From Roseateles_B sp041906185 (GTDB lineage Bacteria > Pseudomonadota > Gammaproteobacteria > Burkholderiales > Burkholderiaceae_C), in the NCBI GenBank assembly GCA_041906185.1, contig JAYRJQ010000018.1, positions 49,818 through 113,817 on the forward strand: a stretch of 64,000 nucleotides of DNA. Direction: 5' to 3'. This document shows, piece by piece, positions 52,248 through 61,973 of this stretch (the first letter of the stretch is position 1; each line of letters begins with the position of its first letter). Position numbers and translations under genes: made by a program. The notes under the pieces are model-generated. The model ran no database searches and was not told the origin of the DNA. It saw only the letters and a program-made list of their open reading frames with translations.

Positions 52248-53551
52248 AGGCTCTCCCGACGCTTGATGTCCTGCTCGATCTCTTCCTGGGTCTGGTCCCA
52301 TTCCGCCTTGAAGCGCCGCCGCGCCAGCTCGAACAGCGCCAGGCCCACGACCATGGCCAGCACCGCGCCGAACCAGGCGTCCACCGAGTTGCTGCGGATG
52401 CGCGCGCCCATGAAGCCCAGCTCCGGCCCCATCGCGGCGTTGAGCTGCAGGTGGTAGAGCATCTCCACGATGCAGCTCGCGCCCAGCAGCACGGTGAGCC
52501 CCGTGCCGGCCAGCGCGAGGTAGGCCGTCCACAGGCGCGAGAGCTTGCCGAAGGCCGCCACGCGCAGGTTCATCATGATCAGCGAGGCGATGCCGCCGGG
52601 CGCGTAGACCACCATGAAGAGGAAGACGAGGCCGAGGTAGAGCAGCCAGGCCTGCGTGAGCTCGGACAGCAGCACGCCGGCGAGCACCATCAGCACCGCG
52701 CCGATGATGGGCCCGAAGAAGAAGGTGGCCCCGCCGAGGAAGGTGAAGAGCAGGTAGCCGCCGGAGCGTGCCGCGCCCACGACCTCGGCCGTGACGATCT
52801 CGAAGTTGAGCGCCCCCAGGCCGCCCGCGATGCCCGCAAAGAAGCCCGAGATGAGGAAGGCGAGGAAGCGCACCCAGCGGGTGTCGTAGCCGATGTACTC
52901 GACGCGCTCGGGGTTGTCACGCACCGCGTTCAGCAGGCGGCCCAGCGGCGTGCGCGTGAGTGCGAAGAGCGCGGCCGTGCTGACGAAGCAGTACAGCGCG
53001 ATGAGGTAGTAGACCTGGATCTGCGGCCCGAAGCTGATGCCCAGCACCGGTGCGCCCACCACGCGGTTGCCCGAGACGCCGCCCTCCCCGCCGAAGAACT
53101 CCGGCAGCATGAGCGACATGGACCAGATCAGCTCCCCCAGGCCCAGCGTGATCATCGCGAAGGGCGTGCCGGACTTCTTGGTCGAGACATAGCCGAACAG
53201 CGCCGCGAAGAAGAGCCCGGCCAGGCCGCCTGCCAGCGGCACGAGGCTCACCGGCAGCGCCAGCTGACCGGCCGAGACCTGGTTCAGCGTGTGCATGGCC
53301 AGGAAGGCGCCGAGCCCGCTGTAGACCGCATGCCCGAAGCTCAGCATGCCGCCCTGCCCCAGCAGCAGGTTGTAGGCCAGGCAGGCAATGATGCCGATGC
53401 CCATCTGCGAGAGCATGGTGTGGGCGAGGCTGCTGGTCCACAGCAGCGGCGCCACGCCGAGCATCAGGGCATAGAGGCCCCAGACCAGCCAGCGGCCGAC
53501 GTTCCAGGGCTTGAAGTGGAAGTGCGCCGTGCTGGCGCGCACATGGTTCAT
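52244..53551 (-). CDS. livM: Branched-chain-type ABC transporter permease LivM
   Basis: 435 residues, about ten to twelve membrane helices; longer than typical LivM (about 320-360) because of a C-terminal extension with two extra helices and a charged tail. Family motifs NLLLGQGGMLSFGHAVYSGLGAF and RDNPERVEYIGYDTRWVRFLAF (ATPase-coupling loop) are present. GGGAG lies upstream of the ATG, 12 bases after livH. Confidence 0.93.
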   Translation of the reverse strand: MNHVRASTAHFHFKPWNVGRWLVWGLYALMLGVAPLLWTSSLAHTMLSQMGIGIIACLAYNLLLGQGGMLSFGHAVYSGLGAFLAMHTLNQVSAGQLALPVSLVPLAGGLAGLFFAALFGYVSTKKSGTPFAMITLGLGELIWSMSLMLPEFFGGEGGVSGNRVVGAPVLGISFGPQIQVYYLIALYCFVSTAALFALTRTPLGRLLNAVRDNPERVEYIGYDTRWVRFLAFLISGFFAGIAGGLGALNFEIVTAEVVGAARSGGYLLFTFLGGATFFFGPIIGAVLMVLAGVLLSELTQAWLLYLGLVFLFMVVYAPGGIASLIMMNLRVAAFGKLSRLWTAYLALAGTGLTVLLGASCIVEMLYHLQLNAAMGPELGFMGARIRSNSVDAWFGAVLAMVVGLALFELARRRFKAEWDQTQEEIEQDIKRRESL

Positions 53552-53563
53552 GGCGGCGCTCCC

Positions 53564-54580
53564 TCAGTCGTCCCGCGTGCCGAAGAGGCCCTTGGGCCGG
53601 AAGATCAGGATCAGCACCATCAGCAGGTAGGGCAGGATGGGCGCGACCTGCGCGAGCGAGAGCTTCAACAGCGGATAGCCCGGCGTGGCCGGCGTGACCG
53701 CCAGCCCGAGGCGCTGCGCCAGCGTGGCCAGCGAGCCGTCCACCGTCAGCGGCAGCGTCTGGATCAGCCCGATCAGCAGCGAGGCCACGAAGGCTCCCGC
53801 CAGCGAGCCGACGCCCCCGACCACCACGACGACGAAGATGATGGAGCCCACGATGGCCGCCATGGCCGGCTCCGTCACGAAGGTGATGCCGCCGATGACC
53901 CCGGCCAGCGCTGCCAGCGCACAACCGCTGCCGAACACCAGCATCAGCACGCGCGGCACGTTGTGCCCGAGCGCCTCGGCCATCTCCGGATGCGTGAGCG
54001 CCGCCTGGATCACGAGCCCGATGCGGCTGCGCGTGAGCAACGCCCACAGGCCGCCGAGCATCGCCAGCGCCACCAGCATCATGAAGGCGCGCGTCAGCGG
54101 GAACTTCGAGCAGGCCGCCGCCGCGCACTGCGCCGGCGTGGCCTCGCCCCACACCAGGCGCAGGCCCTCGGTGGCGCTCTGCACCAGCGTGAAGGCCGAG
54201 CCCTGCAGCGCGGGCGGCGGGCCGAAGGGCACCGAGGTGCGGCCGAAGACCAGTTGCACGAGCTCGAGGATCACATAGGACAGCCCGAACGTGATCAGCA
54301 ACTCGGGCACGTGCCCGTACTTGTGCACCCGCCGCAGCGCCGTGCGCTCGAACAGCGCGCCGAGCAGCCCCACCGCGAGTGGCGCCAGCACCAGCGCCGG
54401 CCAGAAGCCCAGCCAGCCCGCCAGCACATAGGCCGCGTAGGCCCCCAGCATGTAGAAACTCGCGTGCGCGAAGTTCAGCACACCCATCATGCTGAAGATC
54501 AGCGTCAGCCCCGCGCTGAGCATGAACAGCAGCAGCCCCGAGGCCACGCCGTTGAGCAGGTTGATCAGGAGTTGGTCCAC
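53564..54580 (-). CDS. livH: Branched-chain-type ABC transporter permease LivH
   Basis: 338 residues from GTG with GAGG eight bases upstream. About eight membrane helices. N-terminal NLLNGVASGLLLFMLSAGLTLIFSMMGVLNFAHA is the family hallmark; the loop containing LTHPEMAEALGHNVPRVL is the coupling region. An insert near residue 150-160 with an extra Cys pair (QCAAAACSKF) is seen. Follows the binding protein by about 200 bases. Confidence 0.93.
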   Translation of the reverse strand: MDQLLINLLNGVASGLLLFMLSAGLTLIFSMMGVLNFAHASFYMLGAYAAYVLAGWLGFWPALVLAPLAVGLLGALFERTALRRVHKYGHVPELLITFGLSYVILELVQLVFGRTSVPFGPPPALQGSAFTLVQSATEGLRLVWGEATPAQCAAAACSKFPLTRAFMMLVALAMLGGLWALLTRSRIGLVIQAALTHPEMAEALGHNVPRVLMLVFGSGCALAALAGVIGGITFVTEPAMAAIVGSIIFVVVVVGGVGSLAGAFVASLLIGLIQTLPLTVDGSLATLAQRLGLAVTPATPGYPLLKLSLAQVAPILPYLLMVLILIFRPKGLFGTRDD

Positions 54581-54783
54581 ATCACCTCGTCAGAAGTCGG
54601 AACATGAGGCAACCCCACCGGAGCGCCGGGCTCGGCAGACGGTCGGCGCCCACGCGCCGAATCGGGTATGCGGCGGCGGCAAGCGAGCGGGTCGAGGTGG
54701 CGCTGAGGAGCGCAGCCGTACTGGCGTACGGCGAGCACCGCAAGCGCCAGATCGGCCCGCGCAGCCCGCAGCCGCAGCCCGAT

Positions 54784-56028
54784 TCAGCGTTTCATTTGGC
54801 AGGAGGTGGGCGTCGAGGAGACATACGAGTCGTACATCTTCAACGGCACCAACGTGTACCCGGTGTTCTCGGGGCTGTACGGGTACTTGGCATCGGCCTT
54901 GTTCCACACCGAGATGAACAGCGGCTGCTGCAACTGGTGGTCGGTCTTGCGCACCTGCACCTCACCGTTGAAGCTCTTGACGGTCAGGCCTTCCAGCGCG
55001 GCCGCCACCTTGACCGGGTCGGTGCTCTTGGCCTTGGCCATGGCCTCGCCCAGCAAGCTGTAGATGTGGATGACGCTGCCGGTGTAGAAGTCGTCGTTGA
55101 AGCGCTTCTTGTACTCGTCCATCCACTTGCCCATCTGGCCACCGAGGTTGTAGTGGTTGTAGGACACCTGGAAGACGCGCCCCGCCGAGGCCGCGCCCAG
55201 CGCCGTGGGCGTGCCGCTGACGCCGGCGTAGTAGGTGAAGAACTTGCCCGTGTAGCCGGCCTCGTTGGCCGCCTTGACCAGCAGGGTCAGGTCTGAACCC
55301 CAGTTGCCGGTGATGACGGTGTCCGCGCCGCTGGCCTTGATCTTGGCCACGTAGGGCGCGAAGTCCCGCACCTGGGCGAGCGGGTGCAGGTCCTCGCCGA
55401 CGACCTGGACGTCCGGCCGCTTGCGGGCCAGCATCTCCTTGGCGTACTTGGCGACCTGCTGGCCGTGCGCGTAGTTCTGGTTGAGCAGGAAGACCTTCTT
55501 GACGTCCGCCTGGTCCTTCATGAAGGTGGTGATGGCCTCCATCTTCATCGAGGTGTCGGCGTCCATGCGGAAGTGCCAGTAGCTGCACTTGGCGTTGGTG
55601 AGGTCCGGGTCCACGGCCGAGTGGTTGAGGTACAGCACCTCCTTGCCGGGGTTGCGCTCGTTGTGCTTGTTGATCGCGTCGATCAGGGCCAGCGCGGCGC
55701 CGGAGCCGTTGCCCTGGGTGACGTAGCGCACGCCCTGGTCGATGGCCGACTTCAGCGCGTTGAGCGTCTCCGCGGGGCTGAGCTTGTTGTCGATGGCGAT
55801 GATCTCGAACTTCACGCCGGCCGGGTTGGTGGCGTTGAACTTCTCGGCGAAGAACTGGAAGCTCTTGACCTGGTTCTGCCCCACCGGGCCCATCAGGCCG
55901 GACAGCGGGTCGATCCAGGCGATCTTCACCGTCTCGCCCTTCTGGGCCTGCGCCCCGAGGGACAGGCCCGCCAGCAGCAGGGATGCCGCGACGTGCCGCA
56001 GCTGGAACTCACGCGATGCAGTCAACAT
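54784..56028 (-). CDS. livK: Branched-chain-type ABC transporter substrate-binding protein
   Basis: 414 residues. Signal peptide about 1-29 (LLLAGLSLGAQAQ), then the two-domain Leu/Ile/Val-binding-like fold (IDPLSGLMGPVGQNQVKSFQFFAEKF, VFLLNQNYAHGQQVAKYAKEML, GADTVITGNWGSDLTLLVKAANEAG). AAGGAG is six bases before the ATG. The nearby acyl-CoA ligase suggests an organic-acid ligand rather than an amino acid; this is inference. The 200-base gap to livH holds no recognisable gene. Confidence 0.9.
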   Translation of the reverse strand: MLTASREFQLRHVAASLLLAGLSLGAQAQKGETVKIAWIDPLSGLMGPVGQNQVKSFQFFAEKFNATNPAGVKFEIIAIDNKLSPAETLNALKSAIDQGVRYVTQGNGSGAALALIDAINKHNERNPGKEVLYLNHSAVDPDLTNAKCSYWHFRMDADTSMKMEAITTFMKDQADVKKVFLLNQNYAHGQQVAKYAKEMLARKRPDVQVVGEDLHPLAQVRDFAPYVAKIKASGADTVITGNWGSDLTLLVKAANEAGYTGKFFTYYAGVSGTPTALGAASAGRVFQVSYNHYNLGGQMGKWMDEYKKRFNDDFYTGSVIHIYSLLGEAMAKAKSTDPVKVAAALEGLTVKSFNGEVQVRKTDHQLQQPLFISVWNKADAKYPYSPENTGYTLVPLKMYDSYVSSTPTSCQMKR

Positions 56029-56137
56029 GGATGTCTCCTTCTGACCCTTGGCGGGCCTGTTCTCGGTCTCAACATGTCCTGCAGGCCCGGGCCTCGCGGC
56101 CCGACCTGCCTCAGCGAACGCGATCGGCCGGCCCGGT

Positions 56138-57796
56138 TCAGGTCCCGGGCAGGCGGTGCTCGGCAAACTGCTGGCGCAGCTTGAGCTTCTGGATCTTGCC
56201 GGTGGCGGTGTGCGGGATCTCGTCGACGAAGACGACATCGTCCGGCACCTGCCATTTCGCGATGCGGCCCTCGTAGAAGGCGAGCATCTCCTCGCGGCTC
56301 AGGCTGGCGCCCGGCTTGCGCACGACGACGAGCAGCGGGCGCTCGTCCCACTTCGGATGCCGGCACGCGATGGCCGCCGCCTCGCCCACCGCGGGGTGGG
56401 CCATGGCGATGTTCTCGAGGTCGATGGAGGAGATCCACTCGCCGCCGGACTTGATCACGTCCTTGCTGCGGTCCGTGATCTGCATGAAGCCGTCGGCGTC
56501 GATGGTGGCCACGTCGCCCGTCGGGAACCACTGCCCGGCGTCGACGCCCCGCTCCTTCACCGGCACCAGCGCGGACTGCGTCTGGCCGAAGTAGCTGTTG
56601 ATGACCCAGTGGCCGCGCACGACGAGATTGCCGCTGCTTGTGCCATCCCAAGGCTGGGCATCGCCGGCGTCGTCGATCACGGCCATGTCGATGCCGTAGA
56701 TCACCTTGCCCTGCTTCTCGAGGATGCGGCGCTGCTCCTCCTGCGGCAGCTTGAGCTGCTTCGCGGTGAGCTTGGAGAGCGTGCCCAGCGGCGAGAGCTC
56801 CGTCATGCCCCAGGCGTGGATGACCTCGACGCCGTAGTCGTCCATCAGCGTGCGCAGCATGGCCGGCGGGCAGGCGGAGCCGCCGATCACGGTGCGCTTG
56901 AAGCTGCTGAACTGGAGCTTGTTGGCGCCCACGTAGTTGAGCAGCCCCAGCCACACGGTCGGCACGCCGGCGCTGAAGGTCACCTGCTCGGACTCGAAGA
57001 GCTCGTAGAGGGACTTGCCGTCCAGATGCGGCCCGGGGAACACGAGCTTGGCGCCGACGATGGCGCTGCTGTAGGGCAGGCCCCAGGCGTTGACGTGGAA
57101 CATGGGCACCACGGGCAGGATCACGTCCTTCGAGGAGCAGTCCATGCCGTCCGGCAGCGCGGACGCGAAGGCGTGCAGCACGCTGGAGCGATGGCTGTAG
57201 ACCGCGCCCTTCGGATGGCCGGTGGTGCCGGAGGTGTAGCAGATGCTCGACGCGGCGTTCTCATCGAAGACCGGCCAGGTGTAGCGGCCGTCCTCGGCCT
57301 CGACGAGCTCCTCGTAGCACAGCAGCCCGGGCAGCGTCGTCTGCGCCGGCATGTGGGCGCGATCCGTCATCAGCACGTAGTGGCGCACGTGCGGCAGCTG
57401 CGGCGCGAGCTTCTCGACGAGCGGCAGGAAGTTCAGGTCGAAGCACAGGGCCAGGTCTTGCGCGTCGTTGGCGATCCAGGCGATCTGCTCGGGGAAGAGG
57501 CGCGGGTTGATCGTGTGGCAGACGAGCTCCGAGCCCGAGCTGCCGTAGTAGATCTCGAGGTGTCGGTAGCCGTTCCAGGCCAGCGTGCCGACGCGGTCGC
57601 CGGCCTTCAGCCCCAGGCGGGCCAGCGCCTGGGCCACCTGGCGGGAGCGCCGCTCGCAGTGGCGCCAGTTGTAGCGGTGCAGGTCACCCTCGACCCGCTT
57701 GCTGACGATCTCGGTGTCCCCCGAGTGGCGGGCCGCGTGCTGGATCAGCGAAGAGATCAGCAGCGGCATGGACATCATCTGTCCCATCAGACCCAT
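56138..57796 (-). CDS. Acyl-CoA ligase, DmdB-like (AMP-binding)
   Basis: 552 residues, adenylate-forming family. P-loop-like YTSGTTGHPKGAVYSH (about 187-202), GMTE motif (WGMTELSP, about 335), YRTGD-type WFPTGDVATID and C-terminal lysine in PHTATGKIQKLKLR. Nearest described group is 3-(methylthio)propionyl-CoA ligase / long-chain acyl-CoA synthetase. It activates a carboxylic acid to its CoA thioester. AAGGAG upstream of the ATG. It precedes the Liv-type transporter genes and is probably co-expressed with them. Confidence 0.9.
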   Translation of the reverse strand: MGLMGQMMSMPLLISSLIQHAARHSGDTEIVSKRVEGDLHRYNWRHCERRSRQVAQALARLGLKAGDRVGTLAWNGYRHLEIYYGSSGSELVCHTINPRLFPEQIAWIANDAQDLALCFDLNFLPLVEKLAPQLPHVRHYVLMTDRAHMPAQTTLPGLLCYEELVEAEDGRYTWPVFDENAASSICYTSGTTGHPKGAVYSHRSSVLHAFASALPDGMDCSSKDVILPVVPMFHVNAWGLPYSSAIVGAKLVFPGPHLDGKSLYELFESEQVTFSAGVPTVWLGLLNYVGANKLQFSSFKRTVIGGSACPPAMLRTLMDDYGVEVIHAWGMTELSPLGTLSKLTAKQLKLPQEEQRRILEKQGKVIYGIDMAVIDDAGDAQPWDGTSSGNLVVRGHWVINSYFGQTQSALVPVKERGVDAGQWFPTGDVATIDADGFMQITDRSKDVIKSGGEWISSIDLENIAMAHPAVGEAAAIACRHPKWDERPLLVVVRKPGASLSREEMLAFYEGRIAKWQVPDDVVFVDEIPHTATGKIQKLKLRQQFAEHRLPGT

Positions 57797-57903
57797 CTAT
57801 GTCTCCTTGGTCTCCGCCCTGCATGGAGCGGAAATCGGCAGTTGCAAATCATGTTAACCCTGCGCCGCACAGCGGCTTAGTCACCCTCGTTACACTGGAA
57901 CTC

Positions 57904-59460
57904 ATGGTTTTCGACAAGGGCAACGGCCCCACTCCGGACACGGGCGGCGAGCCCTTCGCGAGCGGCGCGATGGGCTGGCAGGAACAGCTCGGCAGCGTCC
58001 CCACCAGCCACCCGGCCAGCTTCACCCGCCTGGGTGACGGCTTCCTGACACGGCTGCCGCCGGAGCCGCTGCCCGCACCCTATTGGGTCGCCAGCAGTGC
58101 GGCCTGCGCGCAAGTGCTGGGCCTGCCCGAGGACTGGCGCAGCGAAGACGCCCTGCAGGTGCTCAGCGGCAACGCCCTGTGGGAGGGCATGCAGCCCTGG
58201 GCCAGCGTCTACAGCGGTCATCAGTTCGGCGTCTGGGCCGGGCAGCTGGGGGACGGGCGGGCGCTGCACCTGGGCGAGCTCGTGCATGAGGGCCAGCGCT
58301 GGGAGGTCCAGCTCAAGGGCGCCGGGCGCACGCCCTACTCCCGCCGCGGCGACGGCCGCGCGGTGCTGCGCTCCTCCATCCGCGAGTTCCTGTGCTCCGA
58401 GGCCATGGCCGCGCTGGGCATCCCCACCACGCGGGCCCTGTGCATCACGGGCTCGCCGCAGGGCGTGCAGCGCGAGACGCTGGAGACGGCGGCCGTGGTC
58501 ACGCGCGTCGCCCCCAGCTTCCTGCGCTTCGGCCACCTGGAGCATTTCGCGCACCACGGCCAGCTGAACGAACTGCGCCAGCTGGTCGCTCACGTCCTGA
58601 GCCACCACGCGCCGGAGTGCCTGGAAGCGCCCGTGCCGCCCGTGGCCCTGCTGGAGAAGATCGCCCGCCAGACCGCGCAGCTGCTGGCCGCTTGGCAGTG
58701 CGTGGGTTTCTGCCATGGCGTGATGAACACGGACAACATGTCCCTGCTGGGCCTCACGCTGGACTACGGTCCCTTCGGCTTCCTCGACGGCTTCGACCCC
58801 GGCCACGTCTGCAACCACTCGGACCACCAGGGCCGCTACGCCTATGTGCGCCAGCCGCAGGTGGCCTTCTGGAACCTGCACGCCCTGGCCCAGGCCCTCA
58901 TGCCGCTGATCGGCGGGGACGAGGAGGCCGTGGCCGAGCTGCTGGGCGATGCCCTGGAGCCCTACCGCCAGGTCTTCCAGCAGGAGATGCTGCGCGGCAT
59001 GCGGGCCAAGCTCGGGCTGCTGCGCGCCGAGGCCGAGGATCAGGCCCTCATCGACGACTGGCTGCGCCTGCTGGCCCTGCATCGCACGGACTACACCATC
59101 GCCCACCGCCGGCTCTCGCACTGGCCGGCGAGGGCCGAGGCCGCGTGGGCGCCGCTGCGCGACATCTTCCTGGACCGCGAGCGCTTCGACCTCTGGGCCC
59201 TGCGCTACCGCGAGCGCCTCGCGCGCGAGGCCAGCGACGACGCCGAGCGCCTGCCCCGCATGCAGGCCGTCAACCCCGCCGTCGTGCTGCGCAATCACCT
59301 GGCCGAGACCGCCATCCAGCGCGCCGAGGCGGGCGATTTCACGGAAATCGAGCGGCTGCTGAAAGTTCTGCAGCGCCCGTACGACGAACCCGCTCAAGCG
59401 TCCGATGCGGACTTCCCGCCCGACTGGGCTTCCCGTCTTGAGGTGTCCTGTTCATCATGA
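57904..59460 (+). CDS. selO: Protein adenylyltransferase SelO (YdiU)
   Basis: 518 residues, pseudokinase-fold AMPylator. Conserved GAGRTPYSRRGDGRAVLRSSIREFLCSEAM, GFCHGVMNTDNMSLLGLTLDYGPFGFLD (metal-binding Asn/Asp) and the C-terminal VNPAVVLRNHLAE are clear. SelO transfers AMP from ATP to protein hydroxyls and is linked to oxidative stress. The ATG at 57904 is preferred to upstream frames that lack homology. Its stop overlaps the msrB start (ATGA), tying it to methionine-sulfoxide repair. Divergent from the ligase gene. Confidence 0.93.
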   Translation: MVFDKGNGPTPDTGGEPFASGAMGWQEQLGSVPTSHPASFTRLGDGFLTRLPPEPLPAPYWVASSAACAQVLGLPEDWRSEDALQVLSGNALWEGMQPWASVYSGHQFGVWAGQLGDGRALHLGELVHEGQRWEVQLKGAGRTPYSRRGDGRAVLRSSIREFLCSEAMAALGIPTTRALCITGSPQGVQRETLETAAVVTRVAPSFLRFGHLEHFAHHGQLNELRQLVAHVLSHHAPECLEAPVPPVALLEKIARQTAQLLAAWQCVGFCHGVMNTDNMSLLGLTLDYGPFGFLDGFDPGHVCNHSDHQGRYAYVRQPQVAFWNLHALAQALMPLIGGDEEAVAELLGDALEPYRQVFQQEMLRGMRAKLGLLRAEAEDQALIDDWLRLLALHRTDYTIAHRRLSHWPARAEAAWAPLRDIFLDRERFDLWALRYRERLAREASDDAERLPRMQAVNPAVVLRNHLAETAIQRAEAGDFTEIERLLKVLQRPYDEPAQASDADFPPDWASRLEVSCSS

Positions 59461-59873
59461 GCAACAAGCCCCCCTCCTCCTATCCCGTGGCCAAGAGCGA
59501 CGCCGAATGGCGCGAGCAGCTCGACGAGCTGCAATACCAGGTGACGCGCCACGCGGCCACCGAGCGCGCCTTCACCGGCCAGTACTGGGACCACTGGGCG
59601 CGCGGCCACTACGACTGCGTCTGCTGCGGCACGCGCCTCTTCGAGGCCGAGACCAAGTTCGACGCCGGCTGCGGCTGGCCCAGCTACTGGGCGCCCGTGA
59701 ACGCCGACGTGATCGAGCGCATCGAGGACCGCAGCCACGGCATGGTGCGGGTCGAGGTGCGATGCCAGCAGTGCGGCGCGCACCTGGGCCACGTCTTCCC
59801 CGACGGTCCGAGGCCCACCGGCGAGCGCTTCTGCATCAATTCCGCCGCGATAGACTTCGCGCCCGATGCCTGA
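59457..59873 (+). CDS. msrB: Peptide-methionine (R)-S-oxide reductase MsrB
   Basis: 138 residues. Two zinc CxxC pairs (CVCCG and CQQCG), GCGWPSYW, and the catalytic Cys in RFCINSAAIDF. Reduces Met-R-sulfoxide in proteins with thioredoxin. No signal peptide, so cytoplasmic. Translationally coupled to selO by a 4-base overlap. Confidence 0.95.
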   Translation: MSNKPPSSYPVAKSDAEWREQLDELQYQVTRHAATERAFTGQYWDHWARGHYDCVCCGTRLFEAETKFDAGCGWPSYWAPVNADVIERIEDRSHGMVRVEVRCQQCGAHLGHVFPDGPRPTGERFCINSAAIDFAPDA

Positions 59874-59899
59874 TCGATTCAGGCGCTGACACCGTCTCC

Positions 59900-60577
59900 A
59901 TGAAGCTTCTGCTCGATTTCCTGCCGCTGATCCTGTTCTTCGGCACCTTCAAGTTCGCGGAGGGCCACAAGGCCGCCGCCGCGGCCTTCGCCTCCTCGCA
60001 CTTCGGCTTCATGGTGTCCGGCGGCACCGTGGGCCCCGAGGAGGCCCCCGTGCTGCTGGCCACGCTCGTGGTGATGGTGGCGACGCTGGCGCAGGCGCTC
60101 ATCACCAAGCTGCGTGGCCACAAGATCGACCTGATGCTGTGGATCAGCCTCGCGCTGGTCGTGGTGCTGGGCGGCCTGACCGTCTGGCTGCACGACGAGA
60201 CCTTCATCAAGTGGAAGCCCACCGGCCTCTACTGGGGCATGGCCGTGGTGTTCCTCGTGAGCGACCTCGTGTTCCGCAAGAACCTGCTGCGCAGCATGAT
60301 GGAGATGGACGTGCAGCTGCCCGACCTCGCCTGGACGCGCATGAACCTCGGCTCCGTGCTGTTCTTCGTGGCGCTCGGCTTCCTGAATCTTTACGTTGCT
60401 TTTCACTACCCGACCGCCACCTGGGCCAACTTCAAGGTCTTCGGCGTGACGGGCCTCTTCGTGCTGTTCACGCTGGGCCAGGGGCTCTACATGAGCCGCC
60501 ACATCATCGAGCCGGCCGACAAGGCTGACACGGCCGAGGGCGCCAACGCGCCCGCCAAGGAGGGCCACGCCCCATGA
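59900..60577 (+). CDS. yciB: Septation protein YciB (IspZ family)
   Basis: 225 residues, five to six membrane helices. MKLLLDFLPLILFFGTFKFA and KPTGLYWGMAVVFLVSDLVFRKN are the family signatures; the C-terminal MSRHIIEP tail is short. Inner-membrane protein associated with the divisome and envelope integrity. 26 bases after msrB, and overlaps bolA by four bases (ATGA). The low-complexity C-terminus is probably disordered. Confidence 0.92.
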   Translation: MKLLLDFLPLILFFGTFKFAEGHKAAAAAFASSHFGFMVSGGTVGPEEAPVLLATLVVMVATLAQALITKLRGHKIDLMLWISLALVVVLGGLTVWLHDETFIKWKPTGLYWGMAVVFLVSDLVFRKNLLRSMMEMDVQLPDLAWTRMNLGSVLFFVALGFLNLYVAFHYPTATWANFKVFGVTGLFVLFTLGQGLYMSRHIIEPADKADTAEGANAPAKEGHAP

Positions 60578-60876
60578 ACAATGCCATGAACGACGCCATG
60601 AGCGACGTCCCCCGCGCCTCCACCGCCGTCATCGAGCAACGGCTGCGTGACGGCCTCCAGCCCCAGCACCTCGAGGTGCAGGACGACAGCGCCTTGCATG
60701 CCGGCCACGCCGGCGCGCGCGAAGGCGGGCACTACACGGTGCGCGTCGTGAGCGAGCGCTTCAGGGGTCTCACGAAGGTCGCGCGCCACCGCCTCGTATA
60801 TGATTTGCTGGCTGAGCAGATGCGCCGCGGCATCCATGCCCTGGCCATCGAAGCCAAAGCTCCGGGAGAACCCTGA
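60574..60876 (+). CDS. bolA: BolA family protein
   Basis: 100 residues, class II KH-like fold. HYTVRVVSERFRGLTKVARHRLVYDLL carries the RHRLV motif; the conserved His of the loop is HAGHAGAREGGHY, near residue 45. BolA binds monothiol glutaredoxin and Fe-S clusters. ATGs at 60586 and 60598 are alternatives; the first overlaps yciB. Co-transcribed with yciB. A 132-base spacer follows before the prolyl isomerase gene. Confidence 0.92.
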   Translation: MNNAMNDAMSDVPRASTAVIEQRLRDGLQPQHLEVQDDSALHAGHAGAREGGHYTVRVVSERFRGLTKVARHRLVYDLLAEQMRRGIHALAIEAKAPGEP

Positions 60877-61008
60877 GCTGCTCTGTACGGCGCCCCGAAC
60901 CCCACGGATTCGAGGGCGTCTGTTTTTATCCAAACCTCGCCGCGTAACGCGGTGTATCTCTGATAGATCCGGTGGCAAGTTCCCCGGTGGAGTCTGTTGA
61001 AAGGCCCA

Positions 61009-61815
61009 ATGTCCATGAAGAAGATTGTGCTCGCCGCTTCGATCGCGGCCCTGACCGCAGCGCTGGCTCCCCTGTCGGCCAGTGCCCAGAACATCGCGAC
61101 GGTGAACGGCAAGGCCGTGCCCAAGGCGCGTGTGGACCAGCTGATCCAGCAAGTCACCAAGAACGGCCAGCCCCGCACGCCGGAGCTGGAAACGCAGGTC
61201 AAGGACGAAGTCGTCCGCCGCGAGATCTTCATCCAGGAAGCCGAGAAGCGCGGCATCCCCGCCAGCGCCGACTACAAGATCCAGATGGAACTGGCTCGCC
61301 AGATGATCCTGATCCGCGGCCTGATGGAAGACTACAAGGCCAAGAACCCGGTCACCGATGCCGAAGCGCAGAAGGAATACGACCAGTTCAAGGCGGCCAA
61401 CAGCGGCATGGAATACCGTGCCCGCCACATCCTGGTCGAGAAGGAAGACGAGGCCAAGGCCCTGATCAAGCAGCTCAACGGCGGCGCCAAGTTCGAGGAC
61501 CTCGCGTCCAAGAACTCTAAGGACACCGGCTCGGCGGCCAATGGCGGCGACCTGGACTTCGCCAACCCCAACAACTTCGTGCCCGAGTTCTCCAAGGCCA
61601 TGACCGCCCTGAAGAAGGGTGAGATGACCCAGGAGCCGGTGAAGTCGCAGTTCGGCTTCCACATCATCAAGCTGGAAGACACCCGCGAAGCCACCTTCCC
61701 GGCCTTCGACGACGTCAAGGGCCAGATCAAGCAGCGCATCGAACAGCAGAAGATGGGCAACTTCCAGCGCGAGCTGGTCGAGAAGGCCAAGACCGACTAC
61801 AAGTTCGCTCAGTGA
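61009..61815 (+). CDS. Secreted parvulin-type peptidylprolyl isomerase (PrsA/SurA-like)
   Basis: 268 residues. Signal peptide about 1-26 (ASIAALTAALAPLSASAQ), an N-terminal chaperone-like helix domain, and a parvulin domain with ARHILVEKEDEA, GGDLDFANPNNFVPEFSKAM and PVKSQFGFHIIKLEDTR. Catalyses Xaa-Pro isomerisation and folds envelope proteins in the periplasm. ATG 61009 is used; ATG 61015 is nearly as good. An intrinsic terminator follows 40 bases after the stop. Confidence 0.92.
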   Translation: MSMKKIVLAASIAALTAALAPLSASAQNIATVNGKAVPKARVDQLIQQVTKNGQPRTPELETQVKDEVVRREIFIQEAEKRGIPASADYKIQMELARQMILIRGLMEDYKAKNPVTDAEAQKEYDQFKAANSGMEYRARHILVEKEDEAKALIKQLNGGAKFEDLASKNSKDTGSAANGGDLDFANPNNFVPEFSKAMTALKKGEMTQEPVKSQFGFHIIKLEDTREATFPAFDDVKGQIKQRIEQQKMGNFQRELVEKAKTDYKFAQ

Positions 61816-61855
61816 GCTTGAGCCCCCAGACGAGCCGCACCGCGGCTCCCTGAAG

Positions 61856-61882
61856 AACCCGGCCCTGGTGCCGGGTTTTTTA
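61856..61882 (+). terminator. Intrinsic terminator of the prolyl isomerase gene
   Basis: Perfect 8-bp stem AACCCGGC/GCCGGGTT with loop CCTGGT, then TTTTTA on the plus strand. Confidence 0.9.
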
Positions 61883-61973
61883 TTGCCCGCGAGCGAGCGG
61901 CGATCGAGCGGCGGCTCGGAGGCGACGGCGCGGCACCTCCGGCGCAGGCGGGGCACTCGGCCCCGCCGGGCCG

